Positions 1-8,492 of a stretch of 64,000 nt of DNA are shown in pieces (position 1 is the first letter of the stretch; each line of letters opens with the position of its first letter). A program made the translations under genes and the position numbers. Source of the stretch: an uncultured Clostridia bacterium (GTDB lineage Bacteria > Bacillota > Clostridia > Christensenellales > Aristaeellaceae); contig CAMVEB010000003.1 of assembly GCA_947166385.1 (NCBI GenBank), positions 62,001 through 126,000 on the forward strand. The letters run 5' to 3'. The notes beneath the pieces were generated by a model. The model was not told the DNA's origin. It worked only from the letters and a program-made list of their open reading frames with translations, and searched no databases.

Positions 1-222
1 TATATCGCGGGACTGCGTAATGAGATCAGTCGGAAAAGGGAGTACCCGCACTCAGGAACGCCTCTCGAGTTCCTGGGTATGTCCACCGGTATACGCTATG
101 TACACTATAAAAGGTATCTCGTTTTCTACAGGGTCCGAAAAGACGCAATAGAAATCGGGCGTGTTCTCTTCGACGGAAGTGACTACATGAAAAAATTGTT
201 TGGCTTTATCGGTGAAGCATAA
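1..222 (+). CDS. RelE/ParE-family toxin, 5' end cut by window edge
   Basis: Frame 1 is open from the first base to a TAA at 220-222, giving the last 73 residues of a small basic protein. The segment IRYVHYKRYLVFYRVRKD followed by IEIGRVLFDGSDYMKKLFG is typical of the C-terminal beta-sheet of RelE/ParE toxins, which act as ribosome-dependent mRNases or gyrase poisons paired with a small antitoxin. The antitoxin gene would normally lie just upstream, outside the window. No antitoxin follows it. Whether the toxin is intact cannot be seen. The family call is from sequence feel; the specific target is unknown. Confidence 0.7.
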   Translation, partial: YIAGLRNEISRKREYPHSGTPLEFLGMSTGIRYVHYKRYLVFYRVRKDAIEIGRVLFDGSDYMKKLFGFIGEA

Positions 223-239
223 ATAAAACAATGGGATGA

Positions 240-437
240 TGCATTGTCCCGGACGCAACAGCATGCTGTGCCCAGGGAATAGAATTCGTCTGGGCTGGTG
301 AACATGACTGGCCGGATGACTATCCGGAGGACGGTACCGATATCACGGTAACCGGACGGCTTGAAGCCTATGAAGAGAACGGTTTTAACTATCTTCATCT
401 CGTTGATGCGGAAGTGTTATGGGAAACCCAGCCATAA
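240..437 (+). pseudogene. C-terminal remnant of an uncharacterised protein
   Basis: An open frame from 240 to the TAA at 435-437 encodes about 65 residues, starting CIVPDATACCAQG and ending in LHLVDAEVLWETQP. It follows directly on an in-frame TGA at 237-239 and has neither a start codon nor a ribosome binding site. The conserved-looking block (CC near the start, then EFVWAGE, YPEDG, TVTGRLEAYEENG) resembles the C-terminal OB-like end of small Firmicutes membrane proteins, but I cannot name the family firmly. It is best read as debris of a gene whose front was lost, sitting between the toxin and the next operon. Confidence 0.45.
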
Positions 438-520
438 AAGTTTATCTTTTGCGATTTTCCTGATCATGAGGTTTAGAAATTCGTAAACATTTGCATGCTT
501 TCTGAAAAGCCCTTCCATTG

Positions 521-550
521 CTTGACATATGTCAAGTATTTTGATATCCT
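521..550 (+). promoter_or_regulatory. Promoter overlapped by a 16-bp palindrome
   Basis: The -35 TTGACA (522-527) and -10 TATCCT (545-550) are separated by 17 bp, 21 bp before the ATG at 571. The -35 lies inside a perfect palindrome, CTTGACATATGTCAAG (521-536). A repressor bound there would block RNA polymerase, as expected for a self-regulated toxin-antitoxin-type operon. The HTH domain of the second gene in the operon is a plausible binder (inference). Confidence 0.6.
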
Positions 551-570
551 GTTTCCGAAGGTGATCGGGA

Positions 571-1389
571 ATGGAACAAATCATTCATGAACTCCAGGAC
601 ATGACCCATCTGAGCTGGGCCAAAGCGAGAAAATCATCCGGTACTGCCGGGTCTTTTCTGAAGGCGTATGAAGAAACGTCACACGGAAAAGTCTATTATA
701 AGCTGTCCAATTATGACGCGTGGCGCGGAATCATCGGGCATGAATGTGTCAATGAAATCATTGTGGACCGCCTCCTGACAATCCTGGGAATTGATCATCT
801 GCACTATCAGCTGATCCATGCAAAGATTCTGATTGATCAGAAGGAGCATGAAACCTGGATGTGCGCCTCGGATGATTTCAAGCAGCGGGGCGAAAGCAAG
901 ATTGCCCTGGATGCCTATTATCAGGCAGAACGCCTGCCGGAGGAATCCCCTCTGGACTTTTGCCTCCGCGCCGGCTGGAAAAAAACAATCTATGAAATGC
1001 TGGTGGTGGATTATCTGATCCTCAACAGGGACAGGCATGGGGCCAACATGGAGGTCCTGCGCAATCCAAAGCAAAAGACAGTGCGGCTGGCTCCCCTGTT
1101 TGACCACGGACTATCCCTGCTCAGCCGGTGCGAAAGTCAGGCGGCCATGCTGCATGAAGACGTGATGGCGGACAAGCCGGTGCAGTGCTTTGTCGGTTCC
1201 CGCTCTGCGCGGGACAATCTGAAGCTGATCCCCGCTGATGAGCGGCCGCAGTTGCAGACGCTGACGGTGCGTGACCGGGATATATTGCTGGACGGTCTTT
1301 CGGATGCGCTGGACAGTACATGGCTGAACCGGATCTGGGAGATGATCTGGAGGAGGTGGCAGGCGTATGAGAATTTTTGCAATCCGTGA
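571..1389 (+). CDS. HipA-type Ser/Thr kinase core without N-subdomain 1
   Basis: The protein has 272 residues, against about 440 for classical HipA. A glycine-rich loop with serines lies at residues 21-31 (KSSGTAGSFLK), a probable ATP-contacting lysine at K44 (YYKLSNYD), the catalytic loop LNRDRHGANMEVL at 151-163 (D154, N159), and the DFG-equivalent LFDHG at 176-180 (D178). These are the HipA/CtkA kinase signatures; known members phosphorylate tRNA synthetases or other translation factors. The short N-terminal subdomain of HipA is missing, as in HipT of HipBST systems. The gene starts at ATG 571 behind a strong promoter and overlaps the next gene by 23 bp, so translation is probably coupled. 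The substrate is unknown. Confidence 0.75.
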   Translation: MEQIIHELQDMTHLSWAKARKSSGTAGSFLKAYEETSHGKVYYKLSNYDAWRGIIGHECVNEIIVDRLLTILGIDHLHYQLIHAKILIDQKEHETWMCASDDFKQRGESKIALDAYYQAERLPEESPLDFCLRAGWKKTIYEMLVVDYLILNRDRHGANMEVLRNPKQKTVRLAPLFDHGLSLLSRCESQAAMLHEDVMADKPVQCFVGSRSARDNLKLIPADERPQLQTLTVRDRDILLDGLSDALDSTWLNRIWEMIWRRWQAYENFCNP

Positions 1390-2185
1390 TGAGAGTCTGT
1401 CGCCGGATACACTGCTGGGATACCTGATCTATTATGAACGAGCCAAAGCCTTCTATATCGAGCTGCCGGACGAGGCCGACCCATGGGAGATTCCTTTGCT
1501 GCTGTCATCTTTCGCAAAGCGCGGAGAGCACTCCGTCGGCAGTTACTGGAGCCATCTGTGGGTACAGCAGCGGATCATCCCACAGGACCGACAGAACATC
1601 GGACAGGTTCTGAAGGAAAACGGACTTATCGAATATGATGAGTTTGGGCTGCTGATGCTCACCATGGGCCGTTGCGCGCAGGATGACTGTTACCTGGAGG
1701 AAATCAACGCTGCTCAGCTTCCGAAGCTGCTGCTGGAAAGATGGAAGACAAAAATCGAAGATGTAGTGCCGCTGCAGAATATCAGGCTGCTGATCTTTTT
1801 CCGAAACGGCGAAGTGAAAATGGCGGACATGCGGGGGTTCGCTGATTTTCATGCGGATTGCAGACCCTACCTTTCCCGGGAAGAACGATTCAATACGGTA
1901 GAGGTTCAGCCGGACGGATACGGCGTTTTCTGGAGTGAACGCGCCATGATCCCGGACCGGGAGCTCTATGAAAAAAGCCAGCCGGTTCCGCTTACACTGG
2001 ATGACTTTATCGGTTTTGTGCAGCACAGAGTCGTCAGCACCAACGAAGCCTGCCAGATTCTGAACTGCAGCCGGCAGAACATTGATGACCTCATGAAGCG
2101 AGGCAAACTGCGTCCGATCCGGCAGGATGCCAGAAATAAACTCTTTCTCCGGAATGAGATCACACAACGCAGGCAGCAATCATAA
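1367..2185 (+). CDS. HipA N1-like (HipS-like) protein with C-terminal excisionase-type HTH
   Basis: The protein has 272 residues and its ATG lies inside the kinase gene (23-bp overlap). Residues about 1-110 read like HipA N-subdomain 1: a strand-rich start, then a polar segment, IIPQDRQNIGQVL (70-82) in the place of the family's LLPxxxxR block, and DEFGLLMLTMGRCAQDDC (91-108) in the place of the DPFxLLxxxGxDCxGA block. The middle (110-220) is unrecognised. Residues 222-272 form an excisionase/MerR-like HTH (STNEACQILNCSRQNIDDLMKRG). Inference: this is the cognate antitoxin and autorepressor of the kinase, combining HipS-like and HipB-like roles in one polypeptide. The N1 match is by eye and needs a structure or profile test. 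Confidence 0.55.
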   Translation: MRIFAIRDESLSPDTLLGYLIYYERAKAFYIELPDEADPWEIPLLLSSFAKRGEHSVGSYWSHLWVQQRIIPQDRQNIGQVLKENGLIEYDEFGLLMLTMGRCAQDDCYLEEINAAQLPKLLLERWKTKIEDVVPLQNIRLLIFFRNGEVKMADMRGFADFHADCRPYLSREERFNTVEVQPDGYGVFWSERAMIPDRELYEKSQPVPLTLDDFIGFVQHRVVSTNEACQILNCSRQNIDDLMKRGKLRPIRQDARNKLFLRNEITQRRQQS

Positions 2186-2188
2186 GCA

Positions 2189-2770
2189 TTAAGGTCTTTT
2201 TGCGGCTGAAAAGTCTCCGATATTGCCAAGTACTTTTCCCAGACTATGATACTTGCCGGAATAAATGACCGGATCCAGAACAGTCAGGTCGACGTCAAAA
2301 GGATCTTTGCAGACAAGACGCTCATCCATCTGAATATTCCGGATAGAGCAGAAAAATGTTGTGGAATCACCGGTATCTACTTTCCGCGACACTTCACACT
2401 CATATACCCATCTGCTCTGATCAAGCACGGGAACGTCCAGCACCTGCCCACGGCTTACGGAATAGTCCATTTCATCCTTTTTGCTGTCCGCAGCATGCCG
2501 CGAGCCGAAATAATCCATCAGGGGCAGCATATCTGTGCTGACAAGGCTGGCACTGAAGATTCCTGTCCGCAGCACATTCTTCTTTGTCATTTTTGTTCCA
2601 AACATGCTGATGACCAGCAGATACCCGTCGCCTTCCTCATGCGTGACACTGACCCATGTGATCGGGGCAAAATCAGCTGTTCCGTCTTCATTGTTTGTCC
2701 CGATGATAAAAGAAGGCTGAACACACATGGAATAAATCGGATCAACAGACTTTCTCCTGATTTTTTTCAT
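2189..2770 (-). CDS. Flavin reductase-like FMN-binding split-barrel protein
   Basis: The protein has 193 residues. The opening SVDPIYSMCVQPSFIIGTNNEDGTADFAPITWVSVTHEEGD matches the flavin reductase-like split barrel (FMN-binding), in which the segment after the first strands cradles the flavin phosphate. The second half (VPVLDQSRWVYECEV, then DPVIYSGKYHSLGKVLG) fits the conserved C-terminal strand of the family. Members bind FMN and reduce flavins or small substrates in the cytosol; the partner here is unknown. A good AGGAGGT precedes the ATG. It converges on the HipA-like operon with only 3 bp between stops, and no terminator hairpin was seen there. Confidence 0.8.
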   Translation of the reverse strand: MKKIRRKSVDPIYSMCVQPSFIIGTNNEDGTADFAPITWVSVTHEEGDGYLLVISMFGTKMTKKNVLRTGIFSASLVSTDMLPLMDYFGSRHAADSKKDEMDYSVSRGQVLDVPVLDQSRWVYECEVSRKVDTGDSTTFFCSIRNIQMDERLVCKDPFDVDLTVLDPVIYSGKYHSLGKVLGNIGDFSAAKRP

Positions 2771-2841
2771 TCTGATCTCCTACCTCCTTGCCAAAATGCC
2801 GGACAGGAACAGAGAATCCACATGTTTCATGCTTTTCTGTT

Positions 2842-3600
2842 TCAAAGGCGTTTTTCGTACGGGCTGTCAAATTCTCTCTCCGCTTTCTTCACGGCTTCTT
2901 CCAGCGTCATACCGGCAAAGTGCTGGGCGCCCAGATACCGACCGGACTTCTTATCATCGGCAAAAACACCGACTACAATGCCCGGAATCGCGCTTTCCGG
3001 CGCGTTCGGAGCCTGAGATCCGCCCAGATCGGTCCGGCACCAACCGGGATCCGTCAGGTTGATCATCACATCCGTGCCTTCCACCTTCGAACCCAGATCA
3101 ATCGTGATCTTGTCCAGAGCCGCTTTGCTGGCGGAATAGCCGGCCTGGCAGACATCCAGCGCGATACCGCTGGTGGTGTTCAGGATCCGTCCGGTCCCGC
3201 GGGCGATCATCTTCTGCAGGAAGTGATAGCAGATCATGGCCGGAGCGATGGTGTTGACCCGGAAGCTGATCTCAAAATCCGACACGGGCGTCTCACAGTA
3301 CTCCGTCCGGTAGGCGATCTGCAGGCCGGCGTTGTTGAGTACGATATCCACGTCAACGCCCAGCGCGTCGATCTCCTTCAGCATGCGCTGAACTGCGTCC
3401 GGATCGTTCAGATCCGCTTCCACGGCCAGCGCGGAAATTCCGTATGAGCGAACCTCGCTCAGCACCCGCTCTGTATGCGCCAGACTGCGGCTGTGCAGGA
3501 TCAGGTTGCAGCCCTGTTTTGCCATAAACCCGGCGGTAAGATATCCGATTCCTCTGGCGGCGCCGGTAATCAGCGCCCATTTTCCTTTTACCTGATACAT
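2842..3600 (-). CDS. SDR-family NAD(P)-dependent oxidoreductase
   Basis: The start was placed at ATG 3600, because GGAGGG lies just upstream and the family N-terminus (strand plus TGAARGIG at 12-19) begins here; a longer frame to 3738 would run through the promoter. NNAG lies at 89-92, S144 is the catalytic serine, and Y155-x3-K159 (YSASK) completes the classical short-chain dehydrogenase active site. The length of 252 residues is normal. The reaction is NAD(P)-dependent oxidation or reduction of an unknown carbonyl/alcohol. A palindrome covers the promoter -35, suggesting a dedicated repressor. The flavin reductase gene lies 71 bp downstream in the same direction and may be co-transcribed. 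Confidence 0.85.
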   Translation of the reverse strand: MYQVKGKWALITGAARGIGYLTAGFMAKQGCNLILHSRSLAHTERVLSEVRSYGISALAVEADLNDPDAVQRMLKEIDALGVDVDIVLNNAGLQIAYRTEYCETPVSDFEISFRVNTIAPAMICYHFLQKMIARGTGRILNTTSGIALDVCQAGYSASKAALDKITIDLGSKVEGTDVMINLTDPGWCRTDLGGSQAPNAPESAIPGIVVGVFADDKKSGRYLGAQHFAGMTLEEAVKKAEREFDSPYEKRL

Positions 3601-3688
3601 TTTGTTCCCTCCTGATGCTCCAGTGGCCTGTAAGCATTGGCCAGCGTTGGTGTTCCTATTCAGATCCTCCGGTTTTTTGCTTTCTTTC

Positions 3689-3717
3689 AGTATACCGTAT
3701 TTGTCCGGATCGGACAA
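3689..3717 (-). promoter_or_regulatory. SDR promoter with inverted-repeat operator
   Basis: On the minus strand the -35 TTGTCC (3717-3712) and -10 TATACT (3694-3689) are 17 bp apart. The -35 is one arm of the inverted repeat TTGTCCG-N3-CGGACAA (3701-3717), typical of a TetR/MarR-sized dimer site. Which protein binds is unknown. Confidence 0.55.
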
Positions 3718-3725
3718 GATTCCGG

Positions 3726-3762
3726 TTAACACCGCCATTATTGAATGAAATGGCGGTGTTAA
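3726..3762. repeat. 14-bp perfect inverted repeat between divergent promoters
   Basis: TTAACACCGCCATT (3726-3739) is followed after 9 bp by its exact reverse complement (3749-3762). It sits immediately upstream of the fic promoter and upstream of the SDR promoter. A partial third half-site, TTGGCGGTTT, follows at 3771-3780, within the spacer of the fic promoter. It is best explained as an operator for the fic-hsd operon. Confidence 0.55.
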
Positions 3763-3763
3763 A

Positions 3764-3792
3764 TTGATTTTTGGCGGTTTTTGTTATATAAT
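3764..3792 (+). promoter_or_regulatory. Promoter of fic-hsd operon
   Basis: The -35 TTGATT (3764-3769) and perfect -10 TATAAT (3787-3792) have 17-bp spacing. The predicted transcript starts about 45 bp before the fic ATG at 3847. The inverted repeat at 3726-3762 abuts the -35. Confidence 0.6.
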
Positions 3793-3846
3793 ACAGCCAA
3801 CGGACAGACAAACGACGATGCTGAAAGCTGAAATGGAGCAATAAAA

Positions 3847-4902
3847 ATGCGAACACTGAACGACAGAGAAACCTATCGGAAACTGCTGACACCGGAGATT
3901 GTCTCCTATCTGGCACAGATCCATGAGCAGAAGGGTCAGCAGAACCTGTTTATTGAAGCTCACCAGGATGAACTGTCAGAGTTGTTGGAGATCGCGAAAA
4001 TTCAGAGTACAGAAGCATCCAACCGGATTGAAGGAATTATAACGACGGATGAGCGCCTGAAGAAGATTGTCCGGAACAAAACCGCGCCGAGGAACCGCAG
4101 CGAACGGGAAATCGCCGGATACCGGGATGTATTGGCTTCCATCCATGAGAATTATGATTATATGCCGCTTCGCCCCGGGATGATTCTCCAGCTGCACCGG
4201 GATTTGTATAAGTACAGCAATTCCGCCATCGGCGGAAACTATAAGAACAGTGACAACATCATTGCTGAAGAACAGCCGGACGGAAGCAAACTGGTACGGT
4301 TCCAGCCGGTATCAGCCTGGGAAACACCGGAAGCGATGGAAACGCTCTGTAACGAGTTCAATGAAGCCATGAAAGACCCGAACATGGATCCGCTCCTCCT
4401 GATGCCCATCTTTATTCTGGACTTCCTCTGCATTCATCCTTTCCATGATGGAAACGGAAGAATGAGCCGGCTGCTGACACTGCTGATTCTGTATCGGTCC
4501 GGATACATTGTCGGCAAGTATATCAGCCTGGAAAAACTGATCGCGGACAGCAAGGAAGACTATTATGAAGCTTTACAGGACAGTGATGCCGGATGGCATG
4601 TGGGAGCGAATGACTATCTGCCTTTTGTCCGGTATATACTGGGGATTATCATTGCGGCATACCGGGATTTCACGGATCGGGTGCAGATCCTGATCACCAG
4701 AGGGTTCTCCAAACCGGATCGGGTGAGGGAGATGATCCGGAATACCACCGGAAAGATGACAAGGAAAGAGATCATGGCACAGTGCCCGGATATCAGCCAG
4801 AGGACTGTGGAACGGACATTAATCAGCTTACAGGAAAGCGGAGAGATTATCAAAATCGGCGGCGGGCGCTATACATCCTATATCTGGAACAGAGGTGACT
4901 GA
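3847..4902 (+). CDS. Fic-family protein (class II, autoinhibited)
   Basis: The protein has 351 residues. The Fic core motif [12 protein letters not shown] (197-208) is complete, with the catalytic histidine H197 and the phosphate-binding GNGR. An N-terminal inhibitory helix motif SNRIEG (58-63) fits the (S/T)xxxE(G/N) rule, with E62 expected to block ATP gamma-phosphate placement. The C-terminus (about 275-351) is a winged-helix-like segment ([25 protein letters not shown]). Fic enzymes transfer AMP from ATP onto protein hydroxyls; the target is unknown. It is the first gene of the type I restriction operon, with its stop 2 bp before the hsdM ATG, so it may regulate or guard that system (inference). 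Confidence 0.9.
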   Translation: MRTLNDRETYRKLLTPEIVSYLAQIHEQKGQQNLFIEAHQDELSELLEIAKIQSTEASNRIEGIITTDERLKKIVRNKTAPRNRSEREIAGYRDVLASIHENYDYMPLRPGMILQLHRDLYKYSNSAIGGNYKNSDNIIAEEQPDGSKLVRFQPVSAWETPEAMETLCNEFNEAMKDPNMDPLLLMPIFILDFLCIHPFHDGNGRMSRLLTLLILYRSGYIVGKYISLEKLIADSKEDYYEALQDSDAGWHVGANDYLPFVRYILGIIIAAYRDFTDRVQILITRGFSKPDRVREMIRNTTGKMTRKEIMAQCPDISQRTVERTLISLQESGEIIKIGGGRYTSYIWNRGD

Positions 4903-4904
4903 AT

Positions 4905-6407
4905 ATGATTACCGGCGAACTGAAAAACAGAATCGACAGCATCTGGGAGATCTTCTGGACCGGCGGTCTGACCAACCCGCTGGACGTCATTGAGCAGATG
5001 ACCTATCTCATGTTCATCCATGACCTGGATGCTGCCGATACGCTGCGGGCCAGGGAAAGCGCGATGCTGGGCCTGCCCTTTGAGAGTATCTTCGCGGAGG
5101 AAGTGCAGATCGGAACGCAGACGGTGGACGGCACTCAGCTGAAGTGGAGCGTGTTCCATGATTTCCCCGCGGCAAAGATGTACAGCGTCATGCAGGAGTG
5201 GGTTTTCCCGTTTATCAAGAACCTGCATGGAAACAAGGAAAGCGCCTACTCCAAATATATGGGCGACGCGATCTTCAAGGTGCCCACCCCCCTGATGCTG
5301 GATAAGATCGTAACCGCGATGGATGATATGTATGAGCAGATGGCGAAGCTCAGTGATACGGACGCCCGTGGCGACGTCTATGAGTATCTGCTTTCGAAAC
5401 TGTCCACCGCTGGCGTGAACGGCCAGTTCCGGACGCCAAGGCATATCATTCGGATGATGGTGGAGCTGATGCAGCCCCAGCCGGACGACCTGATCTGCGA
5501 TCCCGCCTGCGGTACCTCCGGGTTCCTGGTGGCTGCCGGGGATTACCTGAAGGAGAACCGGAAATCCGAAGTCTTCTTCAACAGGGAAAACCGGGAACAC
5601 TATATGAACGATATGTTTACCGGCTTCGATATGGACCGGACCATGCTCCGGATCGGCGCCATGAACATGATGACCCATGGCGTTGAGAATCCCTTCATCG
5701 AATACCGGGACAGCCTGAGCGACCAGAACCCGGATCGCGAAAAATACTCTCTGATTCTGGCCAATCCTCCCTTCAAAGGCAGCCTGGACGCGGAAACCGT
5801 GAGCACCGATCTGCTGAAAGTCTGCAAAACCAAGAAAACGGAACTGCTGTTCCTGGCGCTTTTTCTGAAGATGCTGAAGATCGGTGGAAGATGCGCCTGC
5901 ATTGTTCCGGACGGCGTGCTGTTCGGATCCTCCACCGCACATAAAGCGATCCGGCAGGAGATCATTGATCATCACCGGCTGGAAGCGGTCATCTCGATGC
6001 CGTCCGGGGTCTTCAAGCCCTATGCCGGCGTCAGCACCGCCGTGCTGATCTTTACCAAGACGAACCACGGCGGAACGGATAAGGTCTGGTTCTACGATAT
6101 GAAGGCGGACGGTTTCAGCCTGGATGACAAACGCAGCGAAACCAAAGAAAACGATATTCCGGATATCATCGCAAGATTCAGGAACCGGGACCAGGAGGAA
6201 GAACGCAAGCGCACAGAGCAGTCCTTCCTGGTGCCGAAAGATGAGATCGTCCAGAATGATTACGACCTGTCCATCAACAAATACAAGCAGACGGAATATA
6301 AACCCGTGGAATATCCGCCGACCATTGAAATCATGACGGAACTGCGGGAACTGGAAATGAAGATCGGCGAAGAGATGGACGAGCTGGAAAAACTGCTGGG
6401 GCTTTAA
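4905..6407 (+). CDS. hsdM: Type I restriction-modification DNA methyltransferase subunit M
   Basis: The protein has 500 residues. The N-terminal helical HsdM_N region is followed by the methylase core: AdoMet motif [12 protein letters not shown] (199-210) and catalytic NPPF (287-290), the form found in N6-adenine methyltransferases. The length is standard. With two M and one S subunit it methylates adenines in a bipartite target to mark self DNA. It starts 2 bp after fic, so co-translation is likely. The C-terminal coiled stretch ([18 protein letters not shown]) probably contacts HsdS. Confidence 0.95.
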   Translation: MITGELKNRIDSIWEIFWTGGLTNPLDVIEQMTYLMFIHDLDAADTLRARESAMLGLPFESIFAEEVQIGTQTVDGTQLKWSVFHDFPAAKMYSVMQEWVFPFIKNLHGNKESAYSKYMGDAIFKVPTPLMLDKIVTAMDDMYEQMAKLSDTDARGDVYEYLLSKLSTAGVNGQFRTPRHIIRMMVELMQPQPDDLICDPACGTSGFLVAAGDYLKENRKSEVFFNRENREHYMNDMFTGFDMDRTMLRIGAMNMMTHGVENPFIEYRDSLSDQNPDREKYSLILANPPFKGSLDAETVSTDLLKVCKTKKTELLFLALFLKMLKIGGRCACIVPDGVLFGSSTAHKAIRQEIIDHHRLEAVISMPSGVFKPYAGVSTAVLIFTKTNHGGTDKVWFYDMKADGFSLDDKRSETKENDIPDIIARFRNRDQEEERKRTEQSFLVPKDEIVQNDYDLSINKYKQTEYKPVEYPPTIEIMTELRELEMKIGEEMDELEKLLGL

Positions 6408-6436
6408 AGCAGGAACAGCAGAAAGAGAGCAGACGG

Positions 6437-7291
6437 ATGAATCAGGACAATATACAGATATACGACAATCAGCTGATCCGGACGGCGTGGGACGAAGAAA
6501 ACGAGGAATGGTACTTTGCCATTGTCGATGTTATTCGTGTATTGACAGAAAGCCCTAATCCTCAAACCTACTGGCGTGTAATGAAAAAACGTCTGAAAGA
6601 TGAGGGAAATGAAACCGTTACAAATTGTAACGCTTTGAAATTGAAAGCCGTCGATGGAAAAAAGCGTCTGACAGATGTGGCCAATACAGAACAGCTCCTG
6701 CGTCTGATTCAATCGATTCCATCCTCAAAAGCCGAGCCATTTAAGCTCTGGTTGGCGCAGGTTGGACGGGAACGCATTGAGGAAACCATTGATCCGGAAC
6801 TTTCCATTGATCGGGCACTGGAAACCTACGCGCGGCTTGGGTATCCGGCGGACTGGATCAATCAACGGCTGCAGGCGATTCGAGTCAGAAAAGAGCTGAC
6901 TGATCAGTGGAAATCCCATGGCGTTCAGCAAGGGAAAGAATATGCGATCCTGACTAATGAGATCACCCGGGCATGGTCTGGGATGAGCACCCGTGAGTAC
7001 AAAAACCTGAAAGGGCTGAGGAAAGAAAACCTCCGGGACAACATGAGCACGCTGGAGCTGGTGCTGAACATGCTGGCCGAAGCCACCACGACCGAACTTA
7101 CAAAAGTGCAGAATCCCAAAGGATTGCAGCAAAACAAAGAAGTTGCCAAAGAAGGCGGAACCGTTGCGGGAAACGCCCGGAAGGATATCGAGCAACGTAC
7201 CGGACAGCCAGTGATTACCGCGGAGAACAGGACACAGTTAAGCCGGGTGGTAATGGATCTGCTTATGGACGCAGAAAGCAACCAGGAGTAG
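6437..7291 (+). CDS. BRO-N domain protein (DinD/antirepressor-like)
   Basis: The protein has 284 residues. The start, IYDNQLIRTAWDEENEEWYFAIVDVIRVL, and the later KLKAVDGKKRLTDVANTEQLLRLIQSI, are the Bro-N domain of baculovirus/phage BRO and antirepressor proteins. The C-terminal part (GKEYAILTNEITRAWSGMSTREYKNLKGL) resembles DinD-type DNA-damage-inducible proteins. It lies between hsdM and hsdS in the same direction, a place where RhuM/DinD-type cargo genes are known to occur. Its role is uncertain: DNA binding or modulation of the restriction complex. It is not a normal subunit of the enzyme. Confidence 0.8.
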   Translation: MNQDNIQIYDNQLIRTAWDEENEEWYFAIVDVIRVLTESPNPQTYWRVMKKRLKDEGNETVTNCNALKLKAVDGKKRLTDVANTEQLLRLIQSIPSSKAEPFKLWLAQVGRERIEETIDPELSIDRALETYARLGYPADWINQRLQAIRVRKELTDQWKSHGVQQGKEYAILTNEITRAWSGMSTREYKNLKGLRKENLRDNMSTLELVLNMLAEATTTELTKVQNPKGLQQNKEVAKEGGTVAGNARKDIEQRTGQPVITAENRTQLSRVVMDLLMDAESNQE

Positions 7292-7321
7292 GACAAAATC
7301 GGATTTGCGGGGGTTGATGGG

Positions 7322-8482
7322 ATGGCAAAATATAGGCTTGGAGAGGTAGCCCCAATACAACAGAGTATACCACCGATGGAATATCCTTGTTGGCTACTCA
7401 ATCTCGATATGGTCGAAAGCAATACAGGAAGAATACTGGAATACGTGTATGTTCAACCTGACGAGATCGGTTCATCAACTGTTTCTTTCAACACCGATAA
7501 TGTGCTTTATTCAAAGCTGCGCCCATACTTGAATAAGGTGGTTTTACCAGATCGGGCAGGCTTTGCCACTTCCGAGATGCTGCCGTTAAGGCCAGATACA
7601 ACGATCATCACAAGAGAATACTTAACATATTTTCTTCGTTCGCCACATTTTGTCGGATACATCAATGACAAAACGAGTGGGGCAAAAATGCCAAGAGCTA
7701 ATATATCTGACCTGAAAGCTGTTGAAATAGAATGTCCTTCCCTTGAGAGACAAAAGACAATTGTTGGAATATTCGAGCACTTGACGAATATAATTGATCT
7801 CTATCAACGCCAGCTCCTCGCCCTTGACACCCTCATCAAGGTCCGTTTTGTCGAGATGTTTGGAGTGCCTGAACTCAATTCTATGGGATGGCCTACCGAA
7901 ACACTTGGTAATCTGTTGAGCGTGGAACCACAGAATGGTCTTTACAAACCACAATCTGATTATGTACAAGACGGAACCGGCACGCCTATTCTTCGCATAG
8001 ATGCATTTTATGATGGAAAAGTCACAAGCTTTTCTGGGCTCAAACGATTAAACTGTACAGAATCTGAAAGGATTCGATATCTTTTGCATGAGAATGACAT
8101 TGTTATCAATCGAGTGAATAGTATTGAATATCTCGGGAAATGTGCGTGGATAAAAGGAATGTCAGAACCTACTGTTTTTGAGTCGAACATGATGAGATTC
8201 CATATTGATGAATCTCGAATCGATCCGTGCTACCTAACAAGATTACTATGTTCAACATTTATCTATAACCAGATATTAGTCAGAGCGAAAAAGGCGGTCA
8301 ATCAAGCAAGCATTAATCAAAATGACGTTCAGTGCTTTTCTATAATTGTTCCGCCAATTGAATTGCAAAAACAATTTGCAGTATTTGTTGCTCGGATTGA
8401 CAAATCAAAAGTTGCTGTGCTGGCAGCACTGGACAAAGCGCAGTTGCTCTTCGACAGCCTGATGCAGCAGTATTTCGGTTGA
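7322..8482 (+). CDS. hsdS: Type I restriction-modification specificity subunit S
   Basis: The protein has 386 residues with the expected layout: target-recognition domain 1 (about 1-135), a central conserved helix (LERQKTIVGIFEHLTNIIDLYQRQLLALDTLI), target-recognition domain 2 (about 185-330), and a distal conserved helix (PPIELQKQFAVFVARIDKSKVAVLAALDKAQLLFDSLMQQYFG). The two recognition domains each read half of a bipartite DNA target. Base composition is clearly more AT-rich than hsdM and hsdR, as often seen where recognition domains have been swapped in by recombination. Its TGA lies within the ribosome binding region of hsdR. Confidence 0.92.
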   Translation: MAKYRLGEVAPIQQSIPPMEYPCWLLNLDMVESNTGRILEYVYVQPDEIGSSTVSFNTDNVLYSKLRPYLNKVVLPDRAGFATSEMLPLRPDTTIITREYLTYFLRSPHFVGYINDKTSGAKMPRANISDLKAVEIECPSLERQKTIVGIFEHLTNIIDLYQRQLLALDTLIKVRFVEMFGVPELNSMGWPTETLGNLLSVEPQNGLYKPQSDYVQDGTGTPILRIDAFYDGKVTSFSGLKRLNCTESERIRYLLHENDIVINRVNSIEYLGKCAWIKGMSEPTVFESNMMRFHIDESRIDPCYLTRLLCSTFIYNQILVRAKKAVNQASINQNDVQCFSIIVPPIELQKQFAVFVARIDKSKVAVLAALDKAQLLFDSLMQQYFG

Positions 8483-8492
8483 GGTGATGACC

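Noticed and set aside
3656-3916. 86-codon minus-strand frame in the SDR-fic gap
   Set aside because: It covers two promoters and inverted repeats and has no start signal.
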